From Schistocerca nitens (Eukaryota > Arthropoda > Insecta > Orthoptera > Acrididae), in NCBI RefSeq assembly GCF_023898315.1, contig NC_064619.1, forward strand, positions 342,445,150 to 342,509,149: DNA of 64,000 nt, read 5' to 3'. The position numbers were made by a program, and so were the translations under genes. Below the pieces are notes generated by a model, which did not search any database, was not told where the DNA came from, and was given only the letters and a program-made list of their open reading frames with translations. This document shows, in pieces, positions 53,810 through 64,000 of the stretch (positions within the stretch are counted from its first letter, which is position 1; the number at the start of each line of letters is the position of its first letter).

Positions 53810-54480
53810 TAAAATCGGCTGAAAGCCAATACCTTAAAACTCAAACCAAAATCAGAAATTTAAAAGGCAGAAGGCCTTATCTTAAATCAGTTCTTTCAAT
53901 TAGGCTGAAGGCCCAAACGATCTTACACTTTAAGAGCAAACCAACTTTAATTTTTAAAAAATCGGCTGAGGCCCATCACTTAAGACTCAAACCAAAATAA
54001 ACTTTTAGAAGGCCAAAGGCCTTAGCTTAAAACATTTCTTTAGTTAGGCTGAAGGCCCAAACAATCTCACACCTTAAGAGCAAAATAACTTAAATTCAAA
54101 ATCGGCTGAAGGCCTATCACTTAAGCCTCAACAACTTAAATTTAAAAAAAGAGGCGAAAGGCCTTACTTGAAACAGTTCTTTAAATTAGGCTGAAGACCC
54201 AAACAATGTTACGCCTTAAGGGCAAAACAACCTTAATTTAAAAATCGGTGACCGACCGGAGTGGCCGAGCGGTTCTAGGCGCTACAGTCTGGAACCACGC
54301 GACCGCTACGGTCGCAGGTTCGAATCCTGCCTCGAGCATGGATGTGTGTGATGTCCTTAGGTTCGTTAGGTTTTAGTAGTTCTAAGTTCTAGGGGACTGA
54401 TGACCTCAGAAGTTAAGTCCCATACTGCTCAGAGCCATTTGAACATTTTTTAAATATATATATATCGGCTAGAAGCCATA
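53810..54480. repeat. Array of GGCTGAAGGCC-type motifs, copy II
   Basis: About a dozen variants (AATCGGCTGAAAGCC, AGGCAGAAGGCC, AGGCTGAAGGCCC) alternate with AT-rich spacers. A higher-order unit of about 120 bp is visible: AGGCTGAAGGCCCAAAC, CACCTTAAGAGCAAA, AAAATCGGCTGA, GGCCTATCACTTAAG. It recurs near 53900, 54045 and 54190. Confidence 0.8.
54252..54451 (+). repeat. SINE family 1 in element copy II
   Basis: Head GACCGGAGTGGCCGAGCGG, B box GGTTCGAATCC, end GAGCCATTTGAACATTTTTT. Inserted within the motif array. Confidence 0.9.
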
Positions 54481-54891
54481 CAAATACAGACAACAAGAAC
54501 AAATAAGAAAAGGCAGAACACCCAACGGTGCTCAGAAGTTTCCGAGGGTCGGCCTGGAATTCAAACACTAACGCTCGCTTAGGTGAGAAAGGGAGTCGGC
54601 CCAACCATTCTCGATCTGACGACAACTCAACCGATAGACAGTCAACGGACTCACCGACAAGATAACTTCCACATCACCCGACCAGCACACAACAGGGAAT
54701 GGAACAACGTAGAAAGTATTGGCTCCCACAAAGCAATTATACATTGGGCTGTCAAACTACACATCGTGCTGGACAGCGACAACACGATGAGGAAAATACA
54801 CTGCCTGAATTTACATCAACTGCCATGGCAGGTAACCGGAACGCTAGCGGCCACAAGGCAGAAGATTCCGCTGGTGCACTTCAGTTCAAAA

Positions 54892-55087
54892 TGGTTCAAA
54901 TGTCTCTGAGCACTATGGGACTTAACTTCTAAGGTCATCAGTCCCCTAGAACTTAGGACTACTTAAACCTAAATAACCTAAGGACATCACACACATCCAT
55001 GCCCAAGGCAGGATTCGAACCTGCGACCGTAGCGGCCGCGCGGTTCCAGACTGTAGCGCCTTTAACCACTTGGCCACCACGGCCGGC
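54892..55087 (-). repeat. SINE family 1 in element copy II
   Basis: Perfect 11-bp duplication TCAGTTCAAAA (54881-54891, 55088-55098). Confidence 0.95.
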
Positions 55088-55280
55088 TCAGTTCAAAATA
55101 ACCAAGTACAGTTAAACTCCACTGGAGGGTGGCTAAATTTTCCCAACTTGAAAACACACGTTCTTGCTCGCGGGAATGTCCCAACAGCCGACAACGAAAT
55201 CCAAACAACACAATGTGGGAGTCGTGTCTTGCTGGTAGATAAAGTCAAAACTCAACTTTCGTGTCCAGGATCGGTGAGCC

Positions 55281-55483
55281 GCGCGGGATGAGCCGAGAGG
55301 TCTGAGGCGCTGCAGTCATGGACTGTACGGCTGGTCCCGTCGGAGGTTCGAGTCCTCCCTCTGGCATGGGTTTGTGTGTCCTTAGGATAATTTAGGTTAA
55401 GTAGTGTGTAAGCTTAGGGACTGATGACCTTAGCTTTTAAGTCCCATAAGATTTCACACACATTTGAACTTTTTTTTTTTTTT
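55281..55483 (+). repeat. SINE family 2 (tRNA-derived) in element copy II
   Basis: Related to family 1 but distinct: B box GAGGTTCGAGTCCTCC, body GTGTGTCCTTAGGATAATTT, poly-T end. Perfect 13-bp duplication GGATCGGTGAGCC (55268-55280, 55484-55496). Confidence 0.95.
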
Positions 55484-56253
55484 GGATCGGTGAGCCACGG
55501 ACCTCGTAGCAATGGGAACAGTACCACACACTCCGACCGCGCGTTGACGACGCCAGCGGCCTCGGCCAAACTACGCGCCGCGGAGACTTCCTCGCTGTTC
55601 CACGCCAACCGACCAACTCCGAGGCGCGGAAACGGTGGAAGGAAAAAATGTACGTCGGCTGATAAGACGGCAAACAGAACGATCAACCAACAGTCGTCCC
55701 GCTCCAATCTCCCTCCGTCGGACATTTCATGTGTGTCGCCAGCGGTCGGCGAGCACTGGCTGACGGCGCCTCACCGGCGCTCCGTCCCCGACTTCACTGC
55801 TGCTGCGTCCTGGCTGCACTGCTGGTCCGTCTCCAACTGACCGCCAGACACACGACGACCCGGAAATACTACCGTTCGCTCCAGAGATAGTACGACAGTG
55901 CACTTATCGATACGCGCTGCTACTGCCGCTCACGGACAAGTAGGGCAAGAAGTTAGTGACGCCAGTAGATGGAATAAGAAAACGAGGCGTCAGTACCGTA
56001 ATAGAAGATGACAAACAATAAATGGCATGAACACTAACCGTGCACGGCTCATAAAGTTTAATTATAACTGAAGGCATAACGTCTGAGGGCTTCATGGCTT
56101 CCCACAATGAAAAGAGACAAAAACTGCATGGGTCACTTTCTATGTTTAACCGGATTGCTGGCTTCGAACCTTGCTACAGCTCACCTTCAGATCCAATTCT
56201 AATAAAAGAGGAAAAAAGAGGTACGATATAACAAACCTAAGGGTAATGTTATA

Positions 56254-57524
56254 CGTAAGTTGGAACTTAAATAGTGGCAACACTGCTGTGGAGACACTAC
56301 GCAATGGAATCTACTATTGTCGCTGATAGCACACGTTGTTGACATACCTACCTTACCTCCGAGCAAATGGACTCGCCCGTCCCACGTCACCGGCGTGCGC
56401 ACAATCGAGGGAAACACAGTCACTTGTGAGCGAGCTGTCTAACGTAACGGTGTCACTATGATTTCGAAACAGGAACAACGGAGTTGGATCGAGATTGGAC
56501 GTGCCAGAGGTCGTACAGCACGACAGTGTCATCAAGGTCTTCAAGAAGCGTGCGGGCAATCGGCATTGCCGTACAGAACACTGGCACGTTGGGTAAAAGC
56601 CTTCAACGAAGATCGGCAAACTGTGGCAGACTTGCCTCGGGCAGGTCGTCCTAGCGTCTCTGAAGAAGTGCATGTTGTTGCCGCGTTAGTGGACAGTGAT
56701 TGACGCCATACGATTCGTGAGCTCGCCCAAGAAACCGGATTATCGCATACGACTGTGCTTCGCATCCTGAAGGAAAATTGCATAACGATGGGTTCCGCAT
56801 GACTTGACGGAAATGCGTTACGACGCTGCTGAGACGCACTTAGAGAGGTATGAGCGCGAAGGAGAGGCTTTCTTACGTCGTATCGTAACACTGGATGAGA
56901 CATGGGCCACATCGTACGAGCCAAAACTGAAACGCCAATCCAACCAATGGCGTCATTATGGGTCGCCGCGAAAGTCTGAGCCCCAGTGTGGTGAAAGTTG
57001 TTGTGGTTCTTGTGTACAACTGTGATGGTGTTATCCTAGTGCATTACGTTCCTCCACGGCAGACCGCCAATGCACAGTATTACTGTTCGTTTTTGGAGCA
57101 ACACCTGCGACCAGCTTTGCGAAAGAAGCGGCGACACTTTCTGCGCAACCCACCCATCATTTTGCACTACAATGCGCGGGCGCAAACAGCGCAAACTGTG
57201 GCTGCTCTGTTCTGTCGATGGGACTGGGAAGTACTGTACCATCCACCATACTCCCCGGGCTTAAGTCCTTGTGACTTTCATTTGATTCCGAAGATGAAGG
57301 AGCCAGTTCGTGGCATTCGCTTCAGAACTGTTCCAGAGATTCGACAGGCAAGAGACCGTTACATTCGCACCATCAACAGAACAGGCTCTGGTAACGGTAT
57401 ACTACGCCACCCACATCGCTGGCCACGGGTTATACACAACGCTGGTGACTACTTTGAAGGACAGCAACAGGTGCAAACATTGGTTGTGAATAAATAGTCG
57501 CCAATATTTAAGTTCCAACCCTCG
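56254..57524 (+). mobile_element. Mariner element, full length (1271 bp), inactive
   Basis: Inverted ends share AGTTGGAACTTAAATAGTGGC with the complement of GCCAATATTTAAGTTCCAAC. TA lies at 56252-56253 and 57525-57526. The length is normal for mariner. Confidence 0.92.
56458..57498 (+). pseudogene. Mariner transposase with a catalytic Asp-to-Tyr change
   Basis: Starts MISKQEQRSWIEIGRARGRT at 56458 with the first helix-turn-helix and DLPRAGRPSVSEE. TGA follows at 56701. HTIRELAQETGLSHTTVLRI is the second helix-turn-helix. After shifts come RRIVTLDETWATSYEPK (first aspartate) and VVVLVYNCDGVILVHYVPP. The second catalytic motif reads LHYNARAQTAQTV, where HDNARAH is expected, so the aspartate is tyrosine. 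The third aspartate is present in SPGLSPCDFHLIPKMKEP. It ends GDYFEGQQQ near 57460. The last 179 residues are open, but the enzyme cannot be active. Confidence 0.9.
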
Positions 57525-57894
57525 TATAAAAATACGTACGGTAGCATGATGCAAATAAAAATAAACCATGAACAGTGCGTCATCAAAGCGAAGCTTCCGT
57601 TAAAATTGTAGAAGTTGTGCAAACAGAACAATTGGAAAAGTCCCTTGGGTGGCAACAAACTACTGCGCCGTTAGGTGATTAAAGTTACTTTCCTAATAAT
57701 ATAGATTTTAGAGTAAAAGACCGAGAAATTAAAGGCTAAAAATACATAACGTAAACTATTACGATCAATATCTATTCACTATTACAATAAAAGTTAAAAA
57801 TGTACAAGTTTACAGATGAGTAAACAAAGGTGGTCACGATAGGACACCACCTGCATTAGGCTGAGCATCGAGTTTGGCTCTGGAGTATATATAT

Positions 57895-57925
<31 letters not shown>

Positions 57926-58264
57926 CTACTGAGCACGCTGCAGCCAGCCGGTTGCGCGGCTAACAACAATAAGCATCTAAAGCGAAAATCGCAGAATCAG
58001 GGAGGCACCTGGCAGCCTATATCGTATATGTTAAAACAGGTACGCTGTGAAAACGTGTCCTACACATTCAAACCCATGTCAGATTCTTTCGTTTTTGTAC
58101 AACATTTTGCAAGTCTTTCCAGGACATCGACACTGGCTAACGAGAAAAGTGAAGTACCCATTGTGGGAGGAGGAAACGAAATGAAACTTAGCAGGTTGAG
58201 ACGGAACGCGGCGTTATTTCAATGATAACAGCATCGAGTCAAATTTACAAAGAACTTGGTTGTA
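57525..58264. other. Unassigned DNA with a (TG)n microsatellite at 57899-57926
   Basis: Apart from the dinucleotide run nothing is recognised. The frame at 57902-58225 begins inside the microsatellite and is not called. Confidence 0.45.
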
Positions 58265-59105
58265 TAGGCTAATTATGAGTATGACATTGCATTCCCTCTG
58301 GCCTGGCGCATGTACTGATTAGTTTAGGAAGGGTGTCATAAAACCACTGTATCCTCTCCTCAGGCAAGCTGGTCCACAATAGTTGTAAGTGAGCCTTGAT
58401 GTGTAGGATACTGGCGTTGGGACAGAATTGCCGTCCGAACTGTTCCCGCACGTTTTATCGGGGACACACGAGTACCTCAACATCACACAGAGAGATCATT
58501 GAGACACGTGCCGTGATGGTAACACATGAGGACCCAGGACGTGTGTGACGTGATGGTGTGTTGGCAGAGTTCTCTCAGTCACTACCGGCCGTCACCTGAA
58601 GTCGTACCCGATGGCTCTCCACAACTTGACGTCAATGCCTCTGCAATACACTGGAAGAGAGGAACCTCTCCCCAAGTCGCCGCTATTCTCGGCGACAATG
58701 GCCATCCGGCTTAGTGCTGAACCCTACTTCATCACTGAACACAATGTGCCGCTGTTCATCAGTAGTCCTTGCTTCCCAGTCACGGCACCAGTCAAATGTA
58801 ACCGTTTGCATTGTGATGTTAACAGCAGACTATGCATGGAACGGTAATTCCCTAGTCCGGCTGTCGGTCATCTCCCAACAGTGGTAAGGGAACACACAGG
58901 GAATCCATTACTTGTCCTCGGAAGCAGTTGTACATGTGAAGGAGTTGTCACGTGCTTGGTGCACAGTACTACGATCCTCCATTATACTGGTCAGACGTGT
59001 TTGTCCGGAACCTTGACGACGCGTGTGTCTGCTTCAGGTTCCCATGCACTGAAACATCGGGCCACCGTCAAAACCGAATGTCCCACAAATTTGGTTATTG
59101 TACGG
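58265..59105 (-). pseudogene. Tc1-like transposase relic
   Basis: On the minus strand DWEARTTDEQRHIVFSDEVG (first catalytic aspartate, near 58760) and a C-terminal LLWTSLPEERIQWFYDTLP followed by ISTCARPEG (58400-58290) match Tc1-like proteins in order. The part with the second aspartate and the glutamate is not readable. Many stops. Confidence 0.6.
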
Positions 59106-59680
59106 TTCGACAGGACGGCAGACGGAAACCCACAATGAAGCTCTTTTCAAACGATTCAGGTGCTGATAACACTGCCTCAAACGATGACTCGGCACCTCCG
59201 TGTTCTTCCCAGTGATCACTCAACACCTGAAGCTGTTCGTATCCCTTACATGACCTATGAGGCTCGGTAATGGCACTTAATACAAACGACACAAATGAAC
59301 TATCGTGGCCGTCGCTGTGAATACAACCACCGATGGTGTGTGTGTATGTAAAGGAAGTTACACTTACATCCGACCTTATCTTCCGGGTTCTTCACTCTTT
59401 TTGTTTGGCACTGCGTACACCAACACTTGTCGGCTTCGAAGAGGATATCGTTGGTTGTGTATATGTATCCGAGATTGTATGATTGCACGTTGATTTCTTT
59501 TGTGCTCTTTGAAACGCTCTTTAAACGCTCTACCTATCTGCCCAACATGCTGGTTTTGGCATCCGTCAAACGCGATTCTGCAGGTACCTGTTACATTGTA
59601 TTTCTTTTTCCTCTTTTACTAGATTTGTATCTGAAGATGACATGTAGGAACCATCGAAACCAAATGAACACAGAAAGTAG
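59106..59680. other. No recognised feature
   Basis: Nothing supported. It may include eroded flanks of the Tc1 relic. Confidence 0.35.
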
Positions 59681-59692
59681 CCCAGACGGAGT

Positions 59693-59936
59693 CCGCCTGC
59701 TTAGCTGAGTGATAACGTGCTTGCCTCCCATGCAGCGGACCCAGCTTCGATTCCCGGCCGGTTGGAGATTTTCTCCGCTCGTGGACTAGGTGTTGTGTTG
59801 TCTTCATCATCATTTGATCCTCATCGTCGGTACGCAAATCACCCAATGTGGCGTCGAATGTAATAAAACTTGCACTTGGCGGCCGAACCCAAATGGGACT
59901 TCCCGGCCAACAATGGGATACGATTGTTTCACTTCA
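59693..59936 (+). repeat. SINE family 3, full length
   Basis: Head CCGCCTGCTTAGCTGAGTGA, B-box-like GCTTCGATTCCCGG, body GGAGATTTTCTCCGCTCG. Perfect 12-bp duplication CCCAGACGGAGT (59681-59692, 59937-59948). Confidence 0.95.
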
Positions 59937-60193
59937 CCCAGACGGAGTTTACCTTCATTGCCATACACTGACTGAAATGTGTCACACCATGGACAACTTG
60001 ACCAAATATCAAACATACTCTATTATTTCCAAGCCTTTAGCATATTCTTATTTTAATTTCATGCTTTTGTCGTCTGGGTTTGTCATTCTATGCCGATTAA
60101 CGTAAAATTCAGTGAATCCCTACCAGCTTTAACCATAAATGGGAGAAATATAAGCATCTTTCTCCCGGTAAAGTATATAACTGTAACAGCAGA

Positions 60194-60667
60194 GCCGGCC
60201 GCGGTGGTCTCGCGGTTCTAGGCGCGCAGTCCGGAACCGTGCGACTGCTACGGTCGCAGGTTCGAATCCTGCCTCGGGCATGGATGTGTGTGATGTCCTT
60301 AGGTTAGTTAGGTTTAAGTAGTTCTAAGTTCTAGAGGACTGATGACCACAGCTGTTAAGTCCCATAGTGCTCAGAGCCATTTGAACCATTTTTTTTACTG
60401 ATGATTCAAATGGTTCAAATGGCTCTGAGCACTATGGGACTTAACATCTGAGGTCATCAGTCCCCTAGAACTTAGAACTACTTAAACCTTACTAACCTAA
60501 GGACATCACACACATCCATTCCCGAGGCAGGATTCGAACCTGCGACCGTGGGGTCACGCGGTTCCAGATTGTAGCGCCTAGAACCGCTCGGCCACACCGG
60601 CCGGCAGGGGACTGATGACCTTAGAAGTTAAGTTCCATAGTGATCAGAGCCATTTGAACCATTTTTT
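60194..60667. repeat. Three-part SINE family 1 complex (+/-/+)
   Basis: A full plus-strand SINE (60194-60396), a full minus-strand SINE (60405-60605) and a plus-strand tail fragment (60607-60667). The outer duplication TGTAACAGCAGA (60182-60193, 60668-60679) encloses all three. ACTGATGA borders the minus copy on both sides. Confidence 0.9.
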
Positions 60668-60719
60668 TGTAACAGCAGATGAAATTTAAACTTAACTACG
60701 ACGTGCGGGAAGGCGTGAG

Positions 60720-61190
60720 CCTTTCTCCTTGAAGTAGAAAAGCAAAAAATGCTTTTCTCTTTTGACCTGAAAAATAAACTTGTGCCAACACTTATGCTTC
60801 CAATAGTCGATTATAGTCATATTGTTCTGCAATGTCTTTGTAGAGAATGCTCGTGCTGTTTCGAAATGGTGTCGAATGCCTGCCTTGGATATGTAGGTGA
60901 CGTTCGACTTTTTAACCGTATTTCACTGACTTGTGCACAGCAGCTATTCTGGCTCTGTATATACAAGCGCAGGGATTTCCGCACACCTTGTTCTACATAT
61001 TTCTCCTCAGTCTTAGCACTCTTGACTGAACCTCATGGCAGAAATACTGGTTCCAGTCAGAGCAAACTCATTTCTGTTCTACTCAGTCGCTTTCTCCAAA
61101 TCATTTTCAGAAGCAGTGGTTTTGGAATGATGTCCCTCGCATTAACAGTACATCTTCAGCATCAAACAGCAGTTAATGACATGTAAACTG
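60720..61190 (+). pseudogene. C-terminal fragment of a Jockey/CR1-type reverse transcriptase
   Basis: The frame gives SFDLKNKLVPTLMLPIVDYS, then FEMVSNACLGYVGDVRLFNR and LFWLCIYKRRDFRTPC. This fits the post-catalytic domain of non-LTR reverse transcriptases (L..P..DY...VW..L.........QN...R.I...). It lacks the catalytic part and ends in a (TTATTATCA)-like tail near 61360-61630. Confidence 0.7.
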
Positions 61191-61690
61191 AAACTACAAC
61201 GTCCGACTTTGTCCTGTACACATCCTCTACCTGGTAACATTGAAGTAACCTTTCTTCCCACTAAACCTTCCTCATTTTCCAGTGCCACCAGCCAACACAA
61301 TTTACCTTAATTTCCCTCGCTCAGAACTCCCTGCATCAGAAAATATCACTTTTTTACATCCATAGGTGTTATTATCACTGTTGTTATTATCAGTATTTGG
61401 AAATTTGTGGCAAGGTATTATGGGACTAAACTACTGAGGTCATCGGTCCCTAAGCTCACGCACTATTTAATGTAACTTAAACTAACTTACGCTAAGGACA
61501 ACACACACAGCCATGCCCGAGGGAGGACTCGAACCTCCGACGGGGGGATATTATCACTATTATTATTATCATCACTGTTATTATTACCACTATTATCAGC
61601 AGCAGCAGCAGTACTATTAGTAGTAGAACAAGTAGTAACGCTATCGTTAACGCTATTACACTGTCTAATCAACAGTCTATGGACACCCAT
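61191..61690. repeat. 3' UTR and TTATTATCA-type simple-repeat tail with a truncated SINE family 2
   Basis: Impure TTATTATCA units occur at about 61368-61395 and 61549-61625, followed by CAG and TAG trinucleotide runs. A minus-strand SINE family 2 lacking its tRNA head (61396-61547; TTAAACTAACTTACGCTAAGG, GGAGGACTCGAACCTCC) interrupts the tail. Confidence 0.7.
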
Positions 61691-61827
61691 CAGTGGACCT
61701 TAATACAGGATGTGTCCACACCCTTCTCTTTTACGACGGCTTGAGCTCTGTTGGGGACACTTTCAATGTGGTGTCTGAATGCCTGTCGAGGAATGCTAGT
61801 CCATTCTTCTCAAGAGATGAAACTAGA

Positions 61828-62032
61828 TTCAAACGGTTCAAATGGCTCTAAGCACTATGGGGCTTAACATCTGAGGTCATCAGTCTCCTAGACTTAGAAC
61901 TACTTAAACCTAACTAACCTAAGGACATCACACACACATCCATGCCCGAGGCAGGATTCGAACCTGCGACCGTAGAAGCCGCGTGGTTCCGGAATGAAGT
62001 GCCTGGAAACGCTCGACCACAGCGGCCGGCGC
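61828..62032 (-). repeat. SINE family 1 in the Tc1 relic
   Basis: Duplication TGAAACTAGA (61818-61827, 62033-62042). Confidence 0.93.
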
Positions 62033-62214
62033 TGAAACTAGAGAGTGTAGTGATGCAGGACGCCGTGTTCTGCATTGAATTCGACCTTTAACTCATTCCA
62101 TAGGTGTTCCATGGGGTTCACGTCAGGACTCTGGGCAGACCAGTCCATAAACCGATACCTCACAGAGGCCGCTTTATGATGGGCTGCACTGTCGTGCCGG
62201 TACGAAAAATCATC

Positions 62215-62409
62215 AAAAAATGTTCAAATGTGTGTGAAATATTATGGGACTTAACTGCTAAGTTTATCAGGCCCTAAGCTTACACTCTACTTAACCTAAA
62301 TTATCCTAAGGACAAACACACACACCCATGCCCGAGGGAGGATTCGAACCTCCGCCGGGACCAGCCACACAGTCCATGACTGCAGCGCCCTAGACCGCTC
62401 GGCTAACCC
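62215..62409 (-). repeat. SINE family 2 in the Tc1 relic
   Basis: Perfect 12-bp duplication CGAAAAATCATC (62203-62214, 62410-62421). B box GAGGATTCGAACCTCC in plus orientation. Confidence 0.95.
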
Positions 62410-63109
62410 CGAAAAATCATCGTCACCGAACTGTTCCTCTACTGTGCGCGCTACACAATTCTGTAAAATGTCTTCATTTCACCACACCTTAACCACGAAA
62501 AACACACCCTTACTATAACACAGCCTTTACTGTGCCTCACTATTGCCTCTGCACTGTGGCATCTGGACAGAGTGATTCCTTCCATCAGTTTTGAGTTCTA
62601 CCTGCTGTGGTTTTTCTTCCGCATTTCCACTTCACAGTTACATCACCAGCTGCCGACTTGGGCAGCTTTAGAAAAGGGTTAATGTCCCTGATGGATTTCT
62701 TATTCGGATGATATGTACTGACAAATCCACATTCAAAGTCACTCAGCTATAATGCTTTTCTAGTGACAACACAGAACTCCTTGTCCCCTTTTCCACTGGC
62801 AGGTCCACCTCTGGTGACATACAATGGTCAATTCCGCTCCACGTAGGGATGTACAGATACTTTGGATGAGTACTTCTTAGGCAGTGTATTCATTCACGTT
62901 GTCGAAAGATGTATCAAAATTGTTTCAACTCATTTCTTAATTCTATTACTATAATTTCATTACTGTTTATCGTATTAAAATTATTATATACTGGTGTCCT
63001 AAATTAAAGCAACAAACAACTCGTTCCGCGTCTTTTTTTTTTTTATATAGTGTGTAGTGTGGACTGAAGAGATCATCCTTGATGACTTATTCTTCTAGGA
63101 TGGGATGTA

Positions 63110-64000
63110 AGGATAAAAGGAAAACACTTTATTTATTTCACATTCAGTCAGGCTTGGGCACGCAATGGGTCCTCTAGCCTGCTGTCGTTGGTGATGTCTA
63201 TCTCCTGTGGAGGGTGAAATGTGTCAAGGCTGTTATGTGTGACTGCTTCCTCGTGTTATGACAGATTGCCTATGGGGGGTGAAACGTTATTGACTTCGGT
63301 ACTCAATACTTGTGTCATCTTGCAGGGTTTACCGTTCCTACCGATTCTAATTGTCGAACTTCGTCCCTAAGGGCATCGATCTTGTCAAAAACGCGTAGAG
63401 CCTTGTCATGGACCTTCTCTTGTATAGTGGTCTCGTGGAGTGCGGTGCGGATGTCGACGTTTCTTGTCCACCATGGAGCTCCTGTGATCCGTCGATAGCA
63501 AATGTTTTGCAGCGCTTGGAGTTTGTTTTAGTTGGAGATGCACGTAGTTCCCCACGAGGTGGAGCCATACAACATTGTGGGTTCCACCGTTGCCTTATAC
63601 AATTGGAGTTTAGTCTTAGGGTTGAGATCCTTACTCTTCAGGAACGGAATCAATGACCTGGCCATCTTCTGGGCTGCCGTCTTCTTGTCGTGAATATGCT
63701 GCGTAAAGAGTAATTTTTTGTCAAGGTAGACACCGAGATACTTCACTCCCGGCGACCATGGGATAAATTGGTCAGCTATTTGGAGTCTGTCGTTCAGAAC
63801 TGGTTTCCTCCGTGTGAACAGAACGGCTGCCGTCTTCGTCGGGTTGATGGTTATCTTATTTTGCAGCGCCCAGCGTTCCATTACAGCAAGTTGCCGTTGC
63901 ATCCTAGCGATTAGCTGGTCCAAGTGTCGTCCAGTTGTCAGAATGGCCGTATCGTCCGCATAAAAACTCGCCGGAGATCTGTACTGGACTGACAAGGCAG
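63110..64000 (-). pseudogene. 3' part of a Jockey/R1-like ORF2, continuing past the window edge
   Basis: The minus strand from 64000 encodes RSPASFYADDTAILTTGRHL, with the catalytic YADD, then INPTKTAAVLFTRRK, VKYLGVYLDKKLLFTQHI, AARSLIPFL-like and TVEPTMLYGSTSWG. After a frame change near 63528 come LQALQNICYRRITGAPWWTR and KVHDKALRVFDKIDALRDEV, the usual C-terminal 'lq..qn..lR.i..aPw..rn' region. The coding part ends near 63310-63240. A 3' UTR with AATAAATAAAG lies at about 63128. The upstream domains are outside the window. Whether the full copy is intact cannot be seen. The visible part has at least one frame break, so it is listed as a pseudogene. Confidence 0.8.

Larger units (their letters stand above)
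53620..56052. repeat. Large non-coding element with GGCTGAAGGCC array, copy II
   Basis: It matches the core of 23380-26923 from TTGTGGAAAGGGGC to GTGCACGGCTCA. TAAA flanks it on both sides (just before 53624 and just after 56051), a possible 4-bp duplication; copy I has no matching flanks. Three SINEs are inserted (54252-54451, 54892-55087, 55281-55483). No coding capacity is recognised. Because copy II lacks the long-TIR element present in copy I, it supplies the empty site for that insertion. Confidence 0.75.
61690..62870 (-). pseudogene. Tc1-like transposase relic with two SINE insertions
   Basis: Read from about 62790 down: LSDFECGFVSTYHPN and LKLPKSAAGDVTVKWKCGRK (helix-turn-helix region), CFSWLRCGEM, then ILQNCVARTVEEQFGDDDF, RYRHDSAAHHKAASV (second aspartate), MDWSAQSPDVNPMEHLWNEL (catalytic glutamate) and, beyond the second SINE, WTSIPRQAFRHHIESVP. 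The order is that of a complete Tc1-like protein, but stops and shifts are frequent. Confidence 0.75.

Overview
The window looks like intergenic DNA from a large, repeat-rich insect genome. The closest match I can suggest is an orthopteran (grasshopper or locust), judging from the SINE families and the mix of CR1/Jockey/RTE retrotransposons with Tc1/mariner elements. The species is an inference. I found no convincing host protein-coding gene, no real tRNA or rRNA gene, no CRISPR array and no virus. Almost every long reading frame with recognisable homology belongs to a transposable element. Assignments come from reading motifs, with no database search.

Layout. 1-3000: a Mutator-like transposase fragment on the minus strand and AT-rich DNA. 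3000-9595: a nearly full-length CR1-type element with a PHD/esterase ORF1 and an intact ORF2, its 3' end split by a Tc1-like element. 9600-23300: old repeats, nested rosa-like, mariner and Tc1 elements, a SINE split by a retrotransposon, two dinucleotide microsatellites and a GGATCC-rich minisatellite. 23380-28550: the first copy of a large non-coding element carrying an array of GGCTGAAGGCC-like motifs. It is interrupted by a long-inverted-repeat transposon and a solo-LTR-like repeat, and is followed by a cluster of Mutator-associated repeats. 28667-30088: an intact Tc1-like element, nearly identical to the one at 8150-9570. 30095-38500: Penelope relic, DD41D rosa-type element, deleted mariner, RTE relic. 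38900-45000: a second RTE relic, Jockey relic, Tc1 relic and several SINEs. 45050-45545: a GC/CpG-rich island that no repeat explains. 45562-49374: a Tc1/mariner-superfamily element hosting a truncated CR1/Jockey-like element and a SINE inserted in a SINE. 50000-57500: tRNA-like foldback repeat, two mariners and the second copy of the large non-coding element. 58000-64000: Tc1 relics, at least four SINE insertions and the 3' part of a Jockey/R1-like element that runs off the right edge.

The elements do not form a pathway. They form an insertion history. Target-site duplications (TA for Tc1/mariner, 8-13 bp for SINEs, 5 bp for two LTR-like repeats, TCA for the long-TIR element) and comparison of paired copies give the order of events in several places. 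The likeliest currently mobile sequence is the 28667-30088 Tc1-like element. The CR1 element has an intact ORF2 but two single-base frame disruptions in ORF1.

The most interesting signals are: a U UUU UUA slippery heptamer in correct phase at the CR1 ORF1/ORF2 overlap, where ORF2 lacks an AUG; a partial endonuclease duplication in that ORF2; the two-copy non-coding element with hairpin-like motif arrays; inverted-repeat elements with tRNA-like pol III boxes in their arms; LTR-like repeats with hairpins at both termini; and the isolated CpG island.
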